Below are positions 43,394 through 53,446 of a stretch of DNA of 64,000 nucleotides, one piece after another. The position numbers and the translations under genes are program-made. The first letter of the stretch is position 1. Each line of letters starts with the position of its first letter. The stretch covers positions 124,001-188,000 of the forward strand of contig JADDOH010004264.1 in the NCBI GenBank assembly GCA_016648135.1. Direction: 5' to 3'. The notes beneath the pieces were generated by a model. It saw only the letters and a program-made list of their open reading frames with translations. It was not told the origin of the DNA and did not search any database. Source of the DNA: Agrypnia vestita (taxonomy: Eukaryota > Arthropoda > Insecta > Trichoptera > Phryganeidae).

Positions 43394-43435
43394 GGTCCTG
43401 ACGAAGAGACGGATACGTCTCGAAACCGGTAGACC
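43394..43435 (+). ncRNA. Hammerhead-like ribozyme motif 2
   Basis: Order: GGTC (stem I), CTGACGA (43398-43404), an extra A, GAGACG / CGTCTC (6-bp stem II, loop GATA), GAAA (43422-43425), CCGGTA giving self-complementary ACCGGT as stem III, then GACC pairing with GGTC. Predicted cleavage follows GTA at 43431. The very short palindromic stem III would favour dimeric hammerheads, as known for minimal type I ribozymes. Confidence 0.58.
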
Positions 43436-43470
43436 CAAAAACATGGAAGTGGTTTATACAAATTTAATTA

Positions 43471-44214
43471 AAACTCTCTTATAATGTTTAACCACAAAGT
43501 TAATGCTTTAAATATTAATAATACCGTTATGTTCAATCCATTTTGAAGACCATTATATTTAATATCATTACACACACTTTCATTAATCTGTGTCTTCTAC
43601 TTCATGATGAAATAAAATATTATATTTATAAGGCCTTTGGTTTTATTTTGTATTCTTACTCGGCTTTTGAGTGATGTATTTCTACGGAAAAAAAAACAGC
43701 AGTTTACAAGACTGAATGAAATAATCCTCTTGAGTTCCGCCGACGTGCGAAAATATGTAGTTTTTATACGAAACCCCGAAAAACTGGGTGATTTCAATGT
43801 TAATTTTTTCGTTTTGTTGAGTTTGAAAGCATCGTAAATATTCTTTATAGCATTGAACTACGCTCTCTGTAGATTCCAAGTTATACTTATTTTATGTATC
43901 CAGACAGTTGAATAGAAATATTTTTTCACCAGTGCGAGATGAAAATGACTGTGCTTTTTCTTCTTTCTTCTTCATTACAAGTCTATGACCGCAGTCACAA
44001 AAAGCACCCTCCATCGCTTTTGCCTTTGTAGGCATGTTATAGATATTTAAAAAAAATTCTAAACATATTCCATAACGCGCTGAACTTGCAACGAATTTTT
44101 TTTTACGGAAGATTAACGTACCGAAAATTCTAAAAGATTTTTGCAGGCGTGCATTTTAGTAAAACATAAATGTGATGCTTCTCGAAAGTAAAGAGTTACT
44201 GTCGAATGTTAATT
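43471..44214. other. Unassigned AT-rich sequence
   Basis: Overlapping 65-66-codon ORFs on both strands at 43597-43879 show no domain. No shared repeats. Confidence 0.4.
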
Positions 44215-44460
44215 AAGGTTTCTTATTAGGTCACCTGCTACGCGGGGGAAATATGGCCATCTTCGACTTATACTCGAGGGCAAGATAGAAGGAAGACGAG
44301 GAATTGAAAGAAGGCAAATGTCCTGGCTGCGAAACATCAGAGGGTGGACCAGATTAAGACAGATGGAGGATTAGTTGAGAACAGAGAAGTTTTGAGGAAG
44401 TGACCGCCATCATCTGGGAGACCTGACAAAGCAAATAAAGAAGAAGAAGATGCTTTAGAA
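44215..44460 (+). pseudogene. LINE reverse transcriptase C-terminal remnant
   Basis: The frames give LGHLLRGG, then HLRLILEGKIEGRRGIERRQ, MSWLRNIRGWTRLRQMED and a stop, and end in (AAG)n near 44450. It is the same family type as 33000-33310. Frameshifted. Confidence 0.82.
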
Positions 44461-44573
44461 TTTTCGTATGTTTTAGTTTTCTAAAATATATTCTACAGCA
44501 TACCGTGGATAATATTTTTTTCTTTTTTTAAAGCATATTTTGCAGGTTCAACAGTGCATTTCTCTCAAATATA

Positions 44574-45118
44574 CTAGAGTTTTTGTTTATACCCAACGTT
44601 GCACGGGTTAAGGATTAAGTTAAAATAAGTTTTGTGAGAGGGAAACAAAATTTGTATTGTTTTGCAAAGCCTCTAATAAAAACACTGTTTCCATTTAATC
44701 TAGGCTGGGATGGATAGGATGTTCAGGGGGAAACGTGACCTATGTTTTCCGCCGGGTCTTAAAGAATATAATATATTCAAAATTTGGATTAGACCGGTCG
44801 AACGGTGCAGATTTTTGTAGATAAAATATCAGTGGTCGAGGGGCAAAGGAGGAGATAGAGGAGGAAATGTCATCTATGTTATCCCCCGGGTCCCAAAGAA
44901 TAAGTATGCAAAATTTGGGTCAGACTGGTCAAACGGTGTAGATTTGTTCAGAAAATATATCAGGGGGAGTGGGTGGGGTGAAGAAGGAGAGTAGAAATGT
45001 CGCTTGAGTTACCCGCGGGAATCTAAAGAATAAGTATGGGTCAGATCGGACAAATGGTGTGGATTTTTAAAGAGAACAGACAGACAGACACACAAACATT
45101 GGGTTTTATAGATGTAGA
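44574..45118 (-). mobile_element. Non-autonomous Helitron H2, copy 3
   Basis: On the minus strand it starts TCTACATCTATAAAACCCAA after an A and ends in CTAG (44577-44574) before a T. The pre-terminal block CCCGTGCAACGTTGGGTATA matches the other copies. Internal units on plus read GGTCAGACTGGTCAAACGGTG and AAATGTCGCTTGAGTTACCC. It is 545 bases and non-coding. Confidence 0.85.
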
Positions 45119-46139
45119 TAATATGCCGAGGATGGTGAGAGGGTTACAAGAAACTGGCATTTGCAAAAAATCGTTTTTTTTACTTTTTCATATAGCTTGA
45201 ATTTTTAAGAATGATTTGAGTCATTACTCGTTTGAAAATTCTAAATATTAGATGAGTTAATGCAATTCAAAGTAAGCGTCGAAGGTAAATTTTTAAACCA
45301 ATTACACTAATATTTTTTTTTTGTTTTCAAGAAAATTACTTAATTTCTTTCCTCCTTGAATTATGCTTGTTAATAAAGAGAAAACAATTTATTTCAAACC
45401 ACTACTTATTGAACGGTCAACAATGTTTGGGAAACAATGATCCCTTAACATTATAAAGGGAACAATAGCCCAGAAACATGTTAATATTTCAATAAACAGG
45501 ATTTTAATAAAGTCTTCTTAATTAATTAATTTTAATTAAATTTAAATATACCTATACAACCTTACATACAAATTATTTATCTTAGGATTGTTTTCTGGCC
45601 TGATAAATGAGTTGACTTTTGATAGCGTTTTAATCGTTTAAGCATTTGAATATTATCGTCCACAGATACCATTAAAATTCATGAAAGTTAAAAATTGTCT
45701 ATGCGAGATCGAACTACATCGCTCACGGCTTGCGTGACATGAAAAGTTTTAATTAGATTTTATACTTTCCTGATATTTTAAAGGTTAAGCAATGAGTTTA
45801 ATCTGCATTAAAGCACAAATATACTATTTTATAAAGGTAACAGATTTATTATTAAAAATATTTTTATATTTACGTATGCTCTGAGAACACAATTACTGGT
45901 TTTTGTCCATGTAAGGATATTGATTAATTTAGATAAATTTTAGAAGTCAAGTATATATTTTAAATAATAAGAATATCGTTTATACCTACATTAAAAATAA
46001 TTTTGATCAATATTCCTCTTTAAAAATATAGTGATACAATTACCAGCTGTGAAATCTATGTACACTATGTCATGAGAAGGATTGTTATAGATGACTCTAA
46101 CATAGTCAATATGAAAGAAAATGTTTTAATTTATATAAA
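45119..46139. other. AT-rich sequence with one dispersed 80-bp block
   Basis: The block near 45880-45920 (GAGAACACAATTACTGG) is shared with 15890 and 17590. No gene found. Confidence 0.45.
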
Positions 46140-46265
46140 TTAACTTTGTAAAAACCACTTATTTATTGAAAAAATTCAACATGTTTCGAAGCCAATGGCT
46201 TCTTCGTCAGGATAACAAAAATAATAGTTAAAAATCGAAGTATATATCAAAATATTAAAAAGTTA
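46140..46265 (-). mobile_element. Penelope-like terminal fragment
   Basis: It contains a hammerhead-like core on the minus strand (46210-46184) in a short AT-rich segment ending near TTAAAAATCG. It resembles the terminal blocks at 43.2-43.5 kb in motif order though not in arm sequence. Confidence 0.5.
46180..46212 (-). ncRNA. Hammerhead-like ribozyme motif 3
   Basis: Minus strand: CTGACGA (46210-46204), an extra A, GAAGCC / GGCTTC (6-bp stem II, loop ATT), GAAA (46187-46184), then CATGTT giving self-complementary ACATGT. Stem I pairing is weak (only two clear pairs), so activity is less likely than for motifs 1 and 2. Confidence 0.45.
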
Positions 46266-46539
46266 TATATGGAAAATGATAATGTAAAGTACCTACTTAA
46301 CATAAAAATAAATTTAAAAGATAACTATTCGCAAAAGAACCTGATTATTTATAACATTCAATTTACTATTTACACTCTTTCTTATTTCCTAAATTTCTAA
46401 TTTATCAAATTGTGATTCTGTATAATTTGTATGTAAAATTTGTAAACCCTTATTAATATCAAAAGAATGATCCATAGCCAAAATGTTTTAGATCATATAC
46501 ACATTTTTCAAAAATTTGATAATGTGTGGATGTTATTAA

Positions 46540-46690
46540 GGAGGAATTGGTGAGCGTTGCATCGTGTAAAGTGATCACTTAAGCCAGCTCATACAGATCA
46601 TAATCTCTGGGTCACCCTTCAAAGAGTTTCATGCCCGATTTCCATGTAAATAGCTTCGTCTCGGCGGTCTTCTGTAATTTATTTTAATTT
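46540..46690 (-). repeat. FB2 terminal arm, inverted
   Basis: GCATCGTGTAAAGTGATCACTTAAGCCAGC, read in two parts, then CATACAGATCATAA and AGCTTCGTCTCGGCGG match the right arm at 51230-51355. The left arm is not next to it. Confidence 0.6.
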
Positions 46691-47179
46691 AGTTATTTTA
46701 TTATTTTTTCTACTTTAATTCTTCGATCCTCGAATATTATATGGTCTAGCAGATATTAATGGACTTTTAGAATTTCAAAAACTCAATTGATATATAAACT
46801 TTTGTCCGGTATAAAAATCCATCATTTTCACAATGAGTCTGCAAAATTTGCTGACGGCCGTATCATTACAGCTTTGCTACTGACACACAAGGGTTGTGAA
46901 TTGGATGAAGCCCCCTGTGGAGATTATTGAAACATCATTTTAACGCATTAACAACTATTGTATGTTTCTTTATAAACTTGAGCTCGAACGATTTTTGGGT
47001 GGGCGTGTGAATTTTTTAGGCTAAGCTTAGAAGAATGAAGGAAAATATATTTTGATACTTGATATTGTTCCCGATTTCTATCTTAGACGGCTTCCATAAG
47101 CTTCCATGACAGGTGGGGGGAGGGGGTGGTCAACGAAATTGTGACAGGAGGGTTTAAGGTTTATTTTAAATATTACGTC
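46691..47179. other. Unassigned AT-rich sequence
   Basis: Low-complexity DNA with a G-run (GGTGGGGGGAGGGGGTGG near 47112). I see nothing else in it. Confidence 0.45.
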
Positions 47180-47500
47180 GTAAAAAAACCAAATTAATTA
47201 ATCAATTAGAAAGAAATACAGAAAAATCTAATTCACGAAAAAATATTAGGTTACTACTGGGATTTGAACCCAGGTCACCTCCTTTCCGGGGCCGGTGCTC
47301 TGACCACTAAGCTATAGCAACCCTCTATGTTTAGAGGGTTGCTCTATGTTTAGAGGGTTGCTATAGCTTAGTGGTCAGAGCACCAGCCCCGGAAAGGAGG
47401 TGACCTGGGTTCGAATCCCAGTATTTATTATTACCTAATGTTTTTTCGTGAATTAGATTTTTCTGTATTTCTTTCTAATTGAATAATTATTTTGGTTTTA
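47180..47500. mobile_element. Head-to-head pair of tRNA-derived SINEs
   Basis: Two SINE copies face each other across 47327-47352, where AGAGGGTTGCTCTATGTTTAG is duplicated. Each has a box A (TAGCTTAGTGGTCAGAGC), a box B (GGGTTCGAATCCC, or its variant on the minus copy) and a tail with GAATTAGATTTTTCTGTATT. The D and T arms pair, but the anticodon arm does not form a 5-bp stem, so these are SINE heads, not tRNA genes. Confidence 0.8.
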
Positions 47501-48117
47501 AATATTTCACAGAACTTCGTTCTGAAAAATTACAACTTCACAAATACGAATGTATTCTTGAATATATTACGTCGTAAATTTGTTCATAAGGTAGTCTCGG
47601 TCGCTTGGCGGGGCCTGTAACCGCTATAGCACGCGTCCCCAGGTGTCGGATAGGGGAACTCTCGGCAGATATGCAGGGTAGGAGGGAAATAAAATGCCTC
47701 TCGCGGACCCGAAGTGGTCAGAAGCTTCTCTCCCTATTATGGCATCTGGTTCATTATCTGAATCAAAGTAGATTTCCTCTTCACCTTCGCTATCAACCAC
47801 TTCATTGTCACTAGTCTTTGTTTTCTTTTTTCTTGGGTTTCCTTTCTTTTCTCTGGGTTTCTTATCTTAAGTTTTCTTTTCCCTTTCAATTTTTTTCATT
47901 AAGGTTATTTTTATACGGAGACGAAGATATAAAGTGGCCACAGCAGCTTTTTTGCCCCTATTAGATACCTAGCCCATATTCGAAATTCTTGACCTAAATT
48001 AACTTGACTTCGTATTTTACAAGTCATACATTACAAGTAATTAATCGACCAAGAAACATAAAACTAAACTTATATTCTACAAATCAAACATATAGTTACA
48101 GTATTTAGAATAACTAA
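47501..48117. other. Unassigned sequence
   Basis: A 69-codon ORF at 47605-47814 lies in a GC-richer stretch (CACGCGTCCCCAGGTGTCGG) that could include a decayed coding region; the minus frame across 47740-47820 is acidic (complement of TCATCTTCGATACTTGG-type codons) and I cannot assign it. Confidence 0.3.
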
Positions 48118-48350
48118 CTAACTAACTAACTTACTTACCATCACGCCGTTTCCCCGTGGGGGTAGGCAGAGAGGATAGAGCGCCATATTCTTCTGTCCTG
48201 ACACACAACTTTCGCTTCGTCTACATTCATATCTTCGCATGCAAGCTCGACGGTTGTTCAGGCTTCTCACAGGACCATCTTCCAGTATCTGGTTAATCTG
48301 GTCATGCCACGTCTTCCGTGGTCGCCCTCTCTTTCTGGCGCAATAAAAAC
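48118..48350 (-). pseudogene. LINE RT C-terminus and 3' UTR, family L3
   Basis: The minus ORF includes RKRGRPRKTWHDQINQILED, then GPVRSLNNRRACMRRYEC, and the dispersed 3' UTR tag around CCTACCCCCACGGGGAAACG with a terminal TTAG-type run at 48117-48134. It matches 39346-39690. Confidence 0.85.
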
Positions 48351-48701
48351 ACATATGCTTACGTACCTTAGAAAAAAATTTGCTACGGCGAAACGACACC
48401 TTGGTGGCAGTCGCGCCGGTTTGATGGAATGGAATGATTGCGATGTTAGGGCGAATGAGTGCGATAGAAGATAGTCGTTTGAAGCGTGTTTCAATTTTTT
48501 GTTTTTTCGATAATATTACTAGCCCATATTAAAGCACTAGCCCACATTTAGTTACTTTCCTCTACTCTTATTTTCCCAAAATAAATAAATAAATAACGGT
48601 AAGTAAAAGGCGGGAGCGACAGGAGTCGTGCCGCTCGTTCCTAGCTTCTGATTGATTGATTGGCTCACTCAAACATGATTGATTGTAAATATATAAACAA
48701 A
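48351..48701. other. Unassigned sequence
   Basis: About 350 bases upstream of a Helitron. ORFs on the minus strand show no recognisable domain. Confidence 0.4.
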
Positions 48702-49746
48702 CTAGCTGTGCCCACGCGGCTTCGCACGCGTAGATTTTTAGTAGGTACACTGTTTGGATCGTCATAGAACTTTCGCGAACCTTCTAGAAAATTCTCCTTC
48801 CAGAACTTTCAAGAAATTTATCGAATGTACAGGAACCTTCTAGACACACCGACACATTCCGCCACTCAGTTTAGAAACTTATAGAACTTTCGGGAATTTT
48901 CTAGAACCTTCTTCTTCCAGAACTTTCTAGAACTTCGGAACCTTTTAGACTCACCGACACAGTCGGCGCGCCTATTTTGAAACAATCTGAAGCATTTGCG
49001 GCCTTCCCATAACAAAGCAATTTGCTAGAAAGCACTTTCATCACCCACGCCCACCCACGCATAGCCACCCCCACCAAACTCGCATATTTTTGATGTGACA
49101 CCAAGGGCTATCCACCACTATAACCACCGGTAGGTGGTTGTGGCTGGTTGTGGAGAAAACTTGGCGGGTAGGGAAACACGGGTTTCTTTTAATATATACA
49201 GGGTTATTTGTAAAACATTAATAACCTCGCAGGACTATATTCCTGCCTTGATTATGAGTCGAAAATGTTCAAGCTATTATGACATAATATCAATAGTTAT
49301 GGAGATATACGACATCAAAGTTTGCATTTTTTTTCAATATTTCTGACTTATTTTTTGTAAAACGTTGGACTACCATTACATTAACTCATATCGATTACGA
49401 AAAATTCATTCGTTTCAATACAAGTTAAATTAAATGATAAAAACGCTGAAAAAATTCCAATTGGAATGTTTTCCAATTGGAATTCGAAGGTTTTTATTTT
49501 TTTATTTGACTTGTATTAAAGGAAATGAATTTTTCATATTCGATATAAGTTACTGTAATGATAGTCCGACGTTTTACAGAAAATAAGTCAGAAATATTGA
49601 AAAAAAAATGCAAACTTTGATGTCGCATATCTCCTTAACTATTGATATTAGGTCATAATAGCTTGAACATTTTCAACTCATAATCAAGTCAGGAATATAG
49701 TCCTGCGAGGATATTAATGTTTTATAAATAACCCTGTATATATTGA
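48702..49746 (-). mobile_element. Non-autonomous Helitron H1, copy B, interrupted by a foldback
   Basis: On the minus strand the 3' end reads GCGTGCGAAGCCGCGTGG then GCACAGCTAG before T; the 5' end is split as TCAATATA (49746-49739) and continues after the foldback at 49197-49738. Without the insert it is about 503 bases. The centre (about 48750-48950) holds a few HSE-like words (TTCTAGAAAATTC, TTCTAGAACCTTC) instead of the long array of copy A. Confidence 0.9.
49197..49738. mobile_element. Foldback FB1, copy 2, nested in Helitron H1
   Basis: It begins TACAGGGTTATTTGTAAAAC and ends AAATAACCCTGTA. The arms carry GCAGGACTATATTCCTG, ACCTAATATCAATAG-like and GACATCAAAGTTTGCA blocks in inverted order; the centre is TTCCAATTGGAA twice. 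It sits in the (TA)n of the Helitron 5' end, so the target was TA-rich and the insertion is younger than the Helitron. Confidence 0.88.
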
Positions 49747-49965
49747 TTGTAATTAAATAGGCTTTGTGAACGTTCCGAACGCGCCTCGCGAGCGACCCGA
49801 CGAGAATGAAAGCGGTTTCGGTCCAAAACAACAATTATTTCAAATATGGCGCTGCGGTGGCGCCGCGCGCGGATCGCTTTAGCGGGAAACTGTCCGCTGG
49901 GCGGGAAGCGCTTCTCGTCATGGCGGCATCCGGCGACTCGCTTCCGGAAGAGTTTTGCACACTTA
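49747..49965. other. GC-rich patch
   Basis: GCGGTGGCGCCGCGCGCGGATC and neighbouring CG-rich words stand out from AT-rich surroundings. Two overlapping ORFs run into the next element and are not conserved. It may be a promoter-like CG patch; no gene follows. Confidence 0.35.
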
Positions 49966-50672
49966 GCGCTTGTTCAGACACAGCGGGAACCGTGCCGTTT
50001 CAGAATCGCACGAGATCCGTGCGGGTCTCATTTACCTAGGTTTGTATGTAATCGTTCAGACACAACCGTGCGGTTAGTCAACCGCTGCGGTGCCCGCAAC
50101 CCAACCGCTAGAAAATAGACCCGCACGGCGCCCGCACGATCCCATTACTATGGGGCCTTACGAGAGAGTTCAGTCGCGTTGCGGGCACCGCACGGTTCCA
50201 TGTCACAACAGGAGCACGCGTGGATTATATTCTCTTTTCTACGGTTATGGATCGCTTTGACACTGAATTTTTTATAAATGAAGTGGAGAAAAGACCTGTA
50301 ATATGGGATCTTCAGTGTGAGGATTACTCAAATATGCCAAGAACCAAGCTTGGCAGGAGTTGGTGGAGATATTTGGAAATGGTGGAAAAAAAAGAGTTTT
50401 TTAAAGAAGTAGGTATTTATTCACCAAAAATGAACTGACAGAATGATATTTATGTGTCTCGCCATGGAACACGGCCGTCGTTAACAAAGTAATGAGCGAA
50501 TATATCTCTGATATTCAAAGATGGAGAACGGCACCGGAACTGTCAAACTGACGTTTATTTTCGCGCGCACAAATCGCTTATTAACCGCGGCTGTGTGAAC
50601 AGATGACACAAATGGCGTGTTTTGAAACGCGATTCTGAAACTGAACGGTTCCCGCTGTGTCTGAACAAGCGC
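49966..50672 (+). mobile_element. PIF/Harbinger-type element with TTA target duplication
   Basis: The ends GCGCTTGTTCAGACACAGCG plus GGAACCG and the inverted right end CGGTTCCCGCTGTGTCTGAA plus CAAGCGC form terminal repeats of about 44 bp. TTA flanks both sides (49963-49965 and 50673-50675), the 3-bp duplication typical of PIF/Harbinger. Inside is a MADF-like ORF, the usual second protein of this superfamily. The DDE transposase is missing. Confidence 0.88.
50220..50438 (+). pseudogene. MADF-domain-like protein fragment of the Harbinger element
   Basis: The ORF (72 codons; a better start may be MDRFD at about 50250) reads FDTEFFINEVEKRPVIWDL, QCEDYSNMPRTKLGRSWW and RYLEMVEKKEFFKEVGIYSP. FI.EVEKRPVIWD...Y.N...K...W is the start of a MADF domain, a Myb/SANT-like DNA-binding fold used by PIF/Harbinger accessory proteins for transposase import and end recognition. 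It stops after about 65 residues, short of the full domain, so it is truncated. Confidence 0.72.
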
Positions 50673-50675
50673 TTA

Positions 50676-50989
50676 TGCAGAGATTGCAAATCGTAAATCA
50701 ACTCGACATTTGCGAGAGTTCGTCACTCGAGCGGTCCCGTTTAGTAATGTAACTGGTTTTACGTGCTTTTATTTAACTCTCTTTGTTTGTTTGTTGTTTT
50801 TCTGTGGCGGAAACTTGCAATTGATATTTCACCAACTTCCCGACTAGCTAGAGCTCTGAAACTTTCACCATTTACGTAAAGTGGATGACTCCACAATATT
50901 AAATGTATAGTCGTCCCCTTTACGCAAAAATTTAAATACTGAATATATTATTTAAACAAATATTTTTTTCAATAAAGATGGCACTAAAC
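50676..50989. other. AT-rich sequence
   Basis: About 310 bases with no feature recognised. Confidence 0.45.
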
Positions 50990-51355
50990 TATTTTATATG
51001 GGAAACGTGTAAGAAGTCTTTATGGGGTGGCCACAGGTCTTATGACCTGTATGAGCTGGCTAATGTGATCAGTTTATACAATGTAACATTCACCAATTCC
51101 ACCCTAAGAAAATCCACACAAAAACAGTTAAATTTATTAAAATTCTACGTGTGTTCTTTATCCGTCTTCTTTCAAATATTTGTAGGGACTATGCTAGAAT
51201 AATCTACGATAAAAAATTAGCAATGCCCATGAACGTTCGATTGTGTAAAGTGATCACTTAAGCCAGCTAATACAAAAGCCCTATGGCCACCCTATAAAGG
51301 CTTCCATACAAGTTTCTCATATATAACTTCATCTATGACATTTCTAAAATTTATC
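50990..51355. mobile_element. FB2 element, compact copy with both arms
   Basis: The left TTATATGGGAAACGTGTAAG, GGGTGGCCACAGG, CTTATGACC, TGATCAGTTTATACAATG and the right TTGTGTAAAGTGATCACTTA, AAGCCCTATGGCCACCCTAT, CATACAAGTTTCTCATATA are inverted copies, about 120 bp each, around about 130 bases. The 74-codon ORF crosses the left arm and is not conserved in other copies. Confidence 0.75.
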
Positions 51356-51388
51356 TTTATCATCATTTGTGTACATAGAACATGTACA

Positions 51389-51744
51389 TTAAAATATTTT
51401 TAAAATAGTTTTAAGTCTAAGAAACCATACAAAAAAAAACGTTTTTTTGAAAATTTCAAGGTTGAGTAACGCCTTACGACGGCAGTAATATGTGGTACCA
51501 AAATATTGTAAATTACGAAATATCTGGATGTGACGTCTGTCTGAGCGCGTGAAAGGGGTGGTAGACATATGAAAGAAGTGATAAGCGGCGGCGCCGTGCT
51601 GTGTTCGCGCCTTTTCGAAAGCGCGGGCTTGGAGAGCTTGTCCAAACCGCTGTTGTATACATTGTCGTGGAATATTAAAGTAACATATACCAGATCCTTC
51701 TAGACTAAAGAAGGATATCACACATATATATTTTTGAGACGAAA
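51389..51744. other. GC-richer patch, unassigned
   Basis: AAGCGGCGGCGCCGTGCTGTG and CGCGCCTTTTCGAAAGCGCG (a palindrome, 51605-51624) lie in a region with a 110-codon minus-strand ORF. The protein shows no recognisable domain and low-complexity basic ends; I do not call a gene. Confidence 0.35.
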
Positions 51745-51905
51745 TGTTTAATATTCTGGTTCGTGTCTTCTGGGATATTATGCCGTATTTTTTACGACCT
51801 TTCTGACCGACGTTTCGGATCGCATTGCAGGGCCCATCATCATGTGTTTCAAACCAAATCAGAAGATTCTGAATGCCCGTAAAAAGCTAAGAACATTTTT
51901 AAGAT
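51745..51905. mobile_element. Penelope-like palindrome family, copy 4
   Basis: TATTATGCCGTATTTTTTACG, split, ACCGACGTTTCGGATCGCATTGCAG-type blocks and the closing AGAAGATTCTGAATGCCCG match arms of the element at 8644-8860. Only the outer pair is inverted here; the inner second arm is lost. Confidence 0.6.
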
Positions 51906-52388
51906 GTTTAATGTATATTCAAATGTATATATGAGCGTATATTATAATGTATATATGAACGTATATTACTTGTACTTATTATGTATGCCCAATTAACCAC
52001 AAAAACGTACTGTAGAAAATGTATCAGAATCATGTATCGTTTCTTCGTATACATAGATACAAAATAAAACAATTAATCTTTAATTTATTTCCAATTTTTA
52101 AATTCTTTATACCTATACTAAGTTCACCGCCGCGCCGGTCTTGATTTGTTGTGGAAAAATCATGGAAGTGAAAATTAACACACTTCCCGTCATCCAATCG
52201 AGCTGAAATTTTGCACGTCAACTTGATGTCGATGTGAGTGCATTTTTACATACATTCGGGGAAAACATTCAACGTTTTGCATAAATTTGACACAATGTAG
52301 CATTAAAATCGCGTTTTCTACTAACTAAACTACTTTTCGAGTTTTACGAGCACAAACATAAGCAGAATGATTTTTTATATATATTGGA
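51906..52388 (-). repeat. AT-rich flank and dispersed repeat R3, copy 3 (about 52075-52260)
   Basis: On the minus strand it matches 1735-1925, with CATCAAGTTGACGTGCAAAA, split, TTCAGCTCGATTGGATGACGG, GTGTGTTAATTTTCACTTCC and GACCGGCGCGGCGGTG. The 63-codon minus ORF over it is similar to the ORF at 1740 but too diverged and short to call coding. Confidence 0.55.
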
Positions 52389-52883
52389 TGTAACAGGGCT
52401 AGTCCACAATACTTTACAGGTAGTTTCCTCCCTTGATTATGTGTTGAAAATGTTCAAGCAACCATGACCTAATAACAATAATTAAGGAGATATGCGAAGT
52501 CAAAGTTTGCATTTTTTTCAATATTTCTGACTTATTTTTCAAAACATTGAACTATAATTACAGTAATCTAATGTGAAAAACTCATGTTCTTTAATACAAA
52601 TCAAATTAAACGATAAAAACCTTCCAATTCCAACTGGAAAACATTATTTTTTATCATTTTATTTAATTTGTATGAATTTTTCGTAATCGATATAAGCTAC
52701 TGTAATGATAGTTCTACGTTTTGGAAAAAACAAGTCAGAGATATTTAAAAAAAGTCAAACTTGATATTGCAAAACTCCATAACTATTGATATTAGGTCAT
52801 GATTTCTTGAACATTTTCGACTCATAATCAAGGCAGAAATCCACCTGTAATATATTGTGTACTAGCTCTCTTACACCCTGTAT
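52389..52883. mobile_element. Foldback element, FB1-related, copy 3
   Basis: The left (ACAGGGCTAGTCCACAATAC, TTTACAGG, CTTGATTATGTG, CATGACCTAATAAC) is repeated inverted at the right (GGTCATGATTTC, ATAATCAAGGCAG, CCACCTGTAATATATTGTG, TTACACCCTGTAT). The ends differ from FB1 at 33.3 kb while the inner blocks are shared, so two subfamilies exist. Confidence 0.75.
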
Positions 52884-53446
52884 AGATTTATTATGAAAAC
52901 TGATAAATAATGATTTTATGGGTTATATTTTAAATAAATCAAATCGAGGAGTCAGTCCTCATTCTTAATACCCAATGCAGCTCACATTGCGAAACTGATT
53001 TAAATGATAATACAGCGCTTTGACATTTACGAGACTTGAAAATCACACACCGTGGTCTCGTGGGTTCATGGTTATGAGATATTTAAGCACAATTTCGGTC
53101 CATTTCCGAGTGGAAGCAGTCGGCCGCCCTCGACCGTAAAGTATGCGATATGTTGATAAATGCCTCTCCCGGCAAATGAGCCGTGACCCGCAGTTCGACA
53201 AGCTCGCTAACTATTTCCTTTCACGTTGTGAGGTTTGCCCAAAAGTATCTGCCGACATCTTACAATGGATGGTAATGAAATGATCTTTAGTTTCGATGAA
53301 AATCTTAAAAAATGCTATGAAAATGAAAGAACAAACTCCCCGTTGCCATAATCATATTGTATTGAAATCGAGTACAGTGGGTTAGACGTACATGTATATT
53401 ATATAGGAAAAAGTACAATGAATATAACAATTCGTATTAATTAAAA
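52884..53446. other. Unassigned sequence
   Basis: A moderately GC-rich block at 53090-53270 (AAGCAGTCGGCCGCCCTCGACC, split) has no ORF. I cannot assign it. Confidence 0.4.

Larger units (their letters stand above)
42800..43470 (+). mobile_element. Penelope-like element fragment with two hammerhead-like motifs
   Basis: The inverted outer block CTTCGTCAGGACCAACACTA (42811-42830) and TAGTGTTGGTCCTGACGAAG (43387-43406) brackets 600 bases that contain a second, different motif at 43247-43287. Inverted and duplicated terminal blocks with hammerhead ribozymes are features of Penelope-like retroelements. No RT or GIY-YIG coding sequence remains. The 62- and 76-codon ORFs are not informative. Confidence 0.55.

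Noticed and set aside
47254..47425. Two functional tRNA genes
   Set aside because: D and T arms pair but the anticodon arm does not form a 5-bp stem, and both are followed by the same SINE tail.
49806..50118. 77- and 90-codon ORFs in a CG-rich patch
   Set aside because: They cross the left end of the Harbinger element, so they are not one unit, and show no domain.
50220..50438. Host MADF transcription factor gene
   Set aside because: It lies inside terminal inverted repeats with a TTA duplication and stops before the domain is complete.
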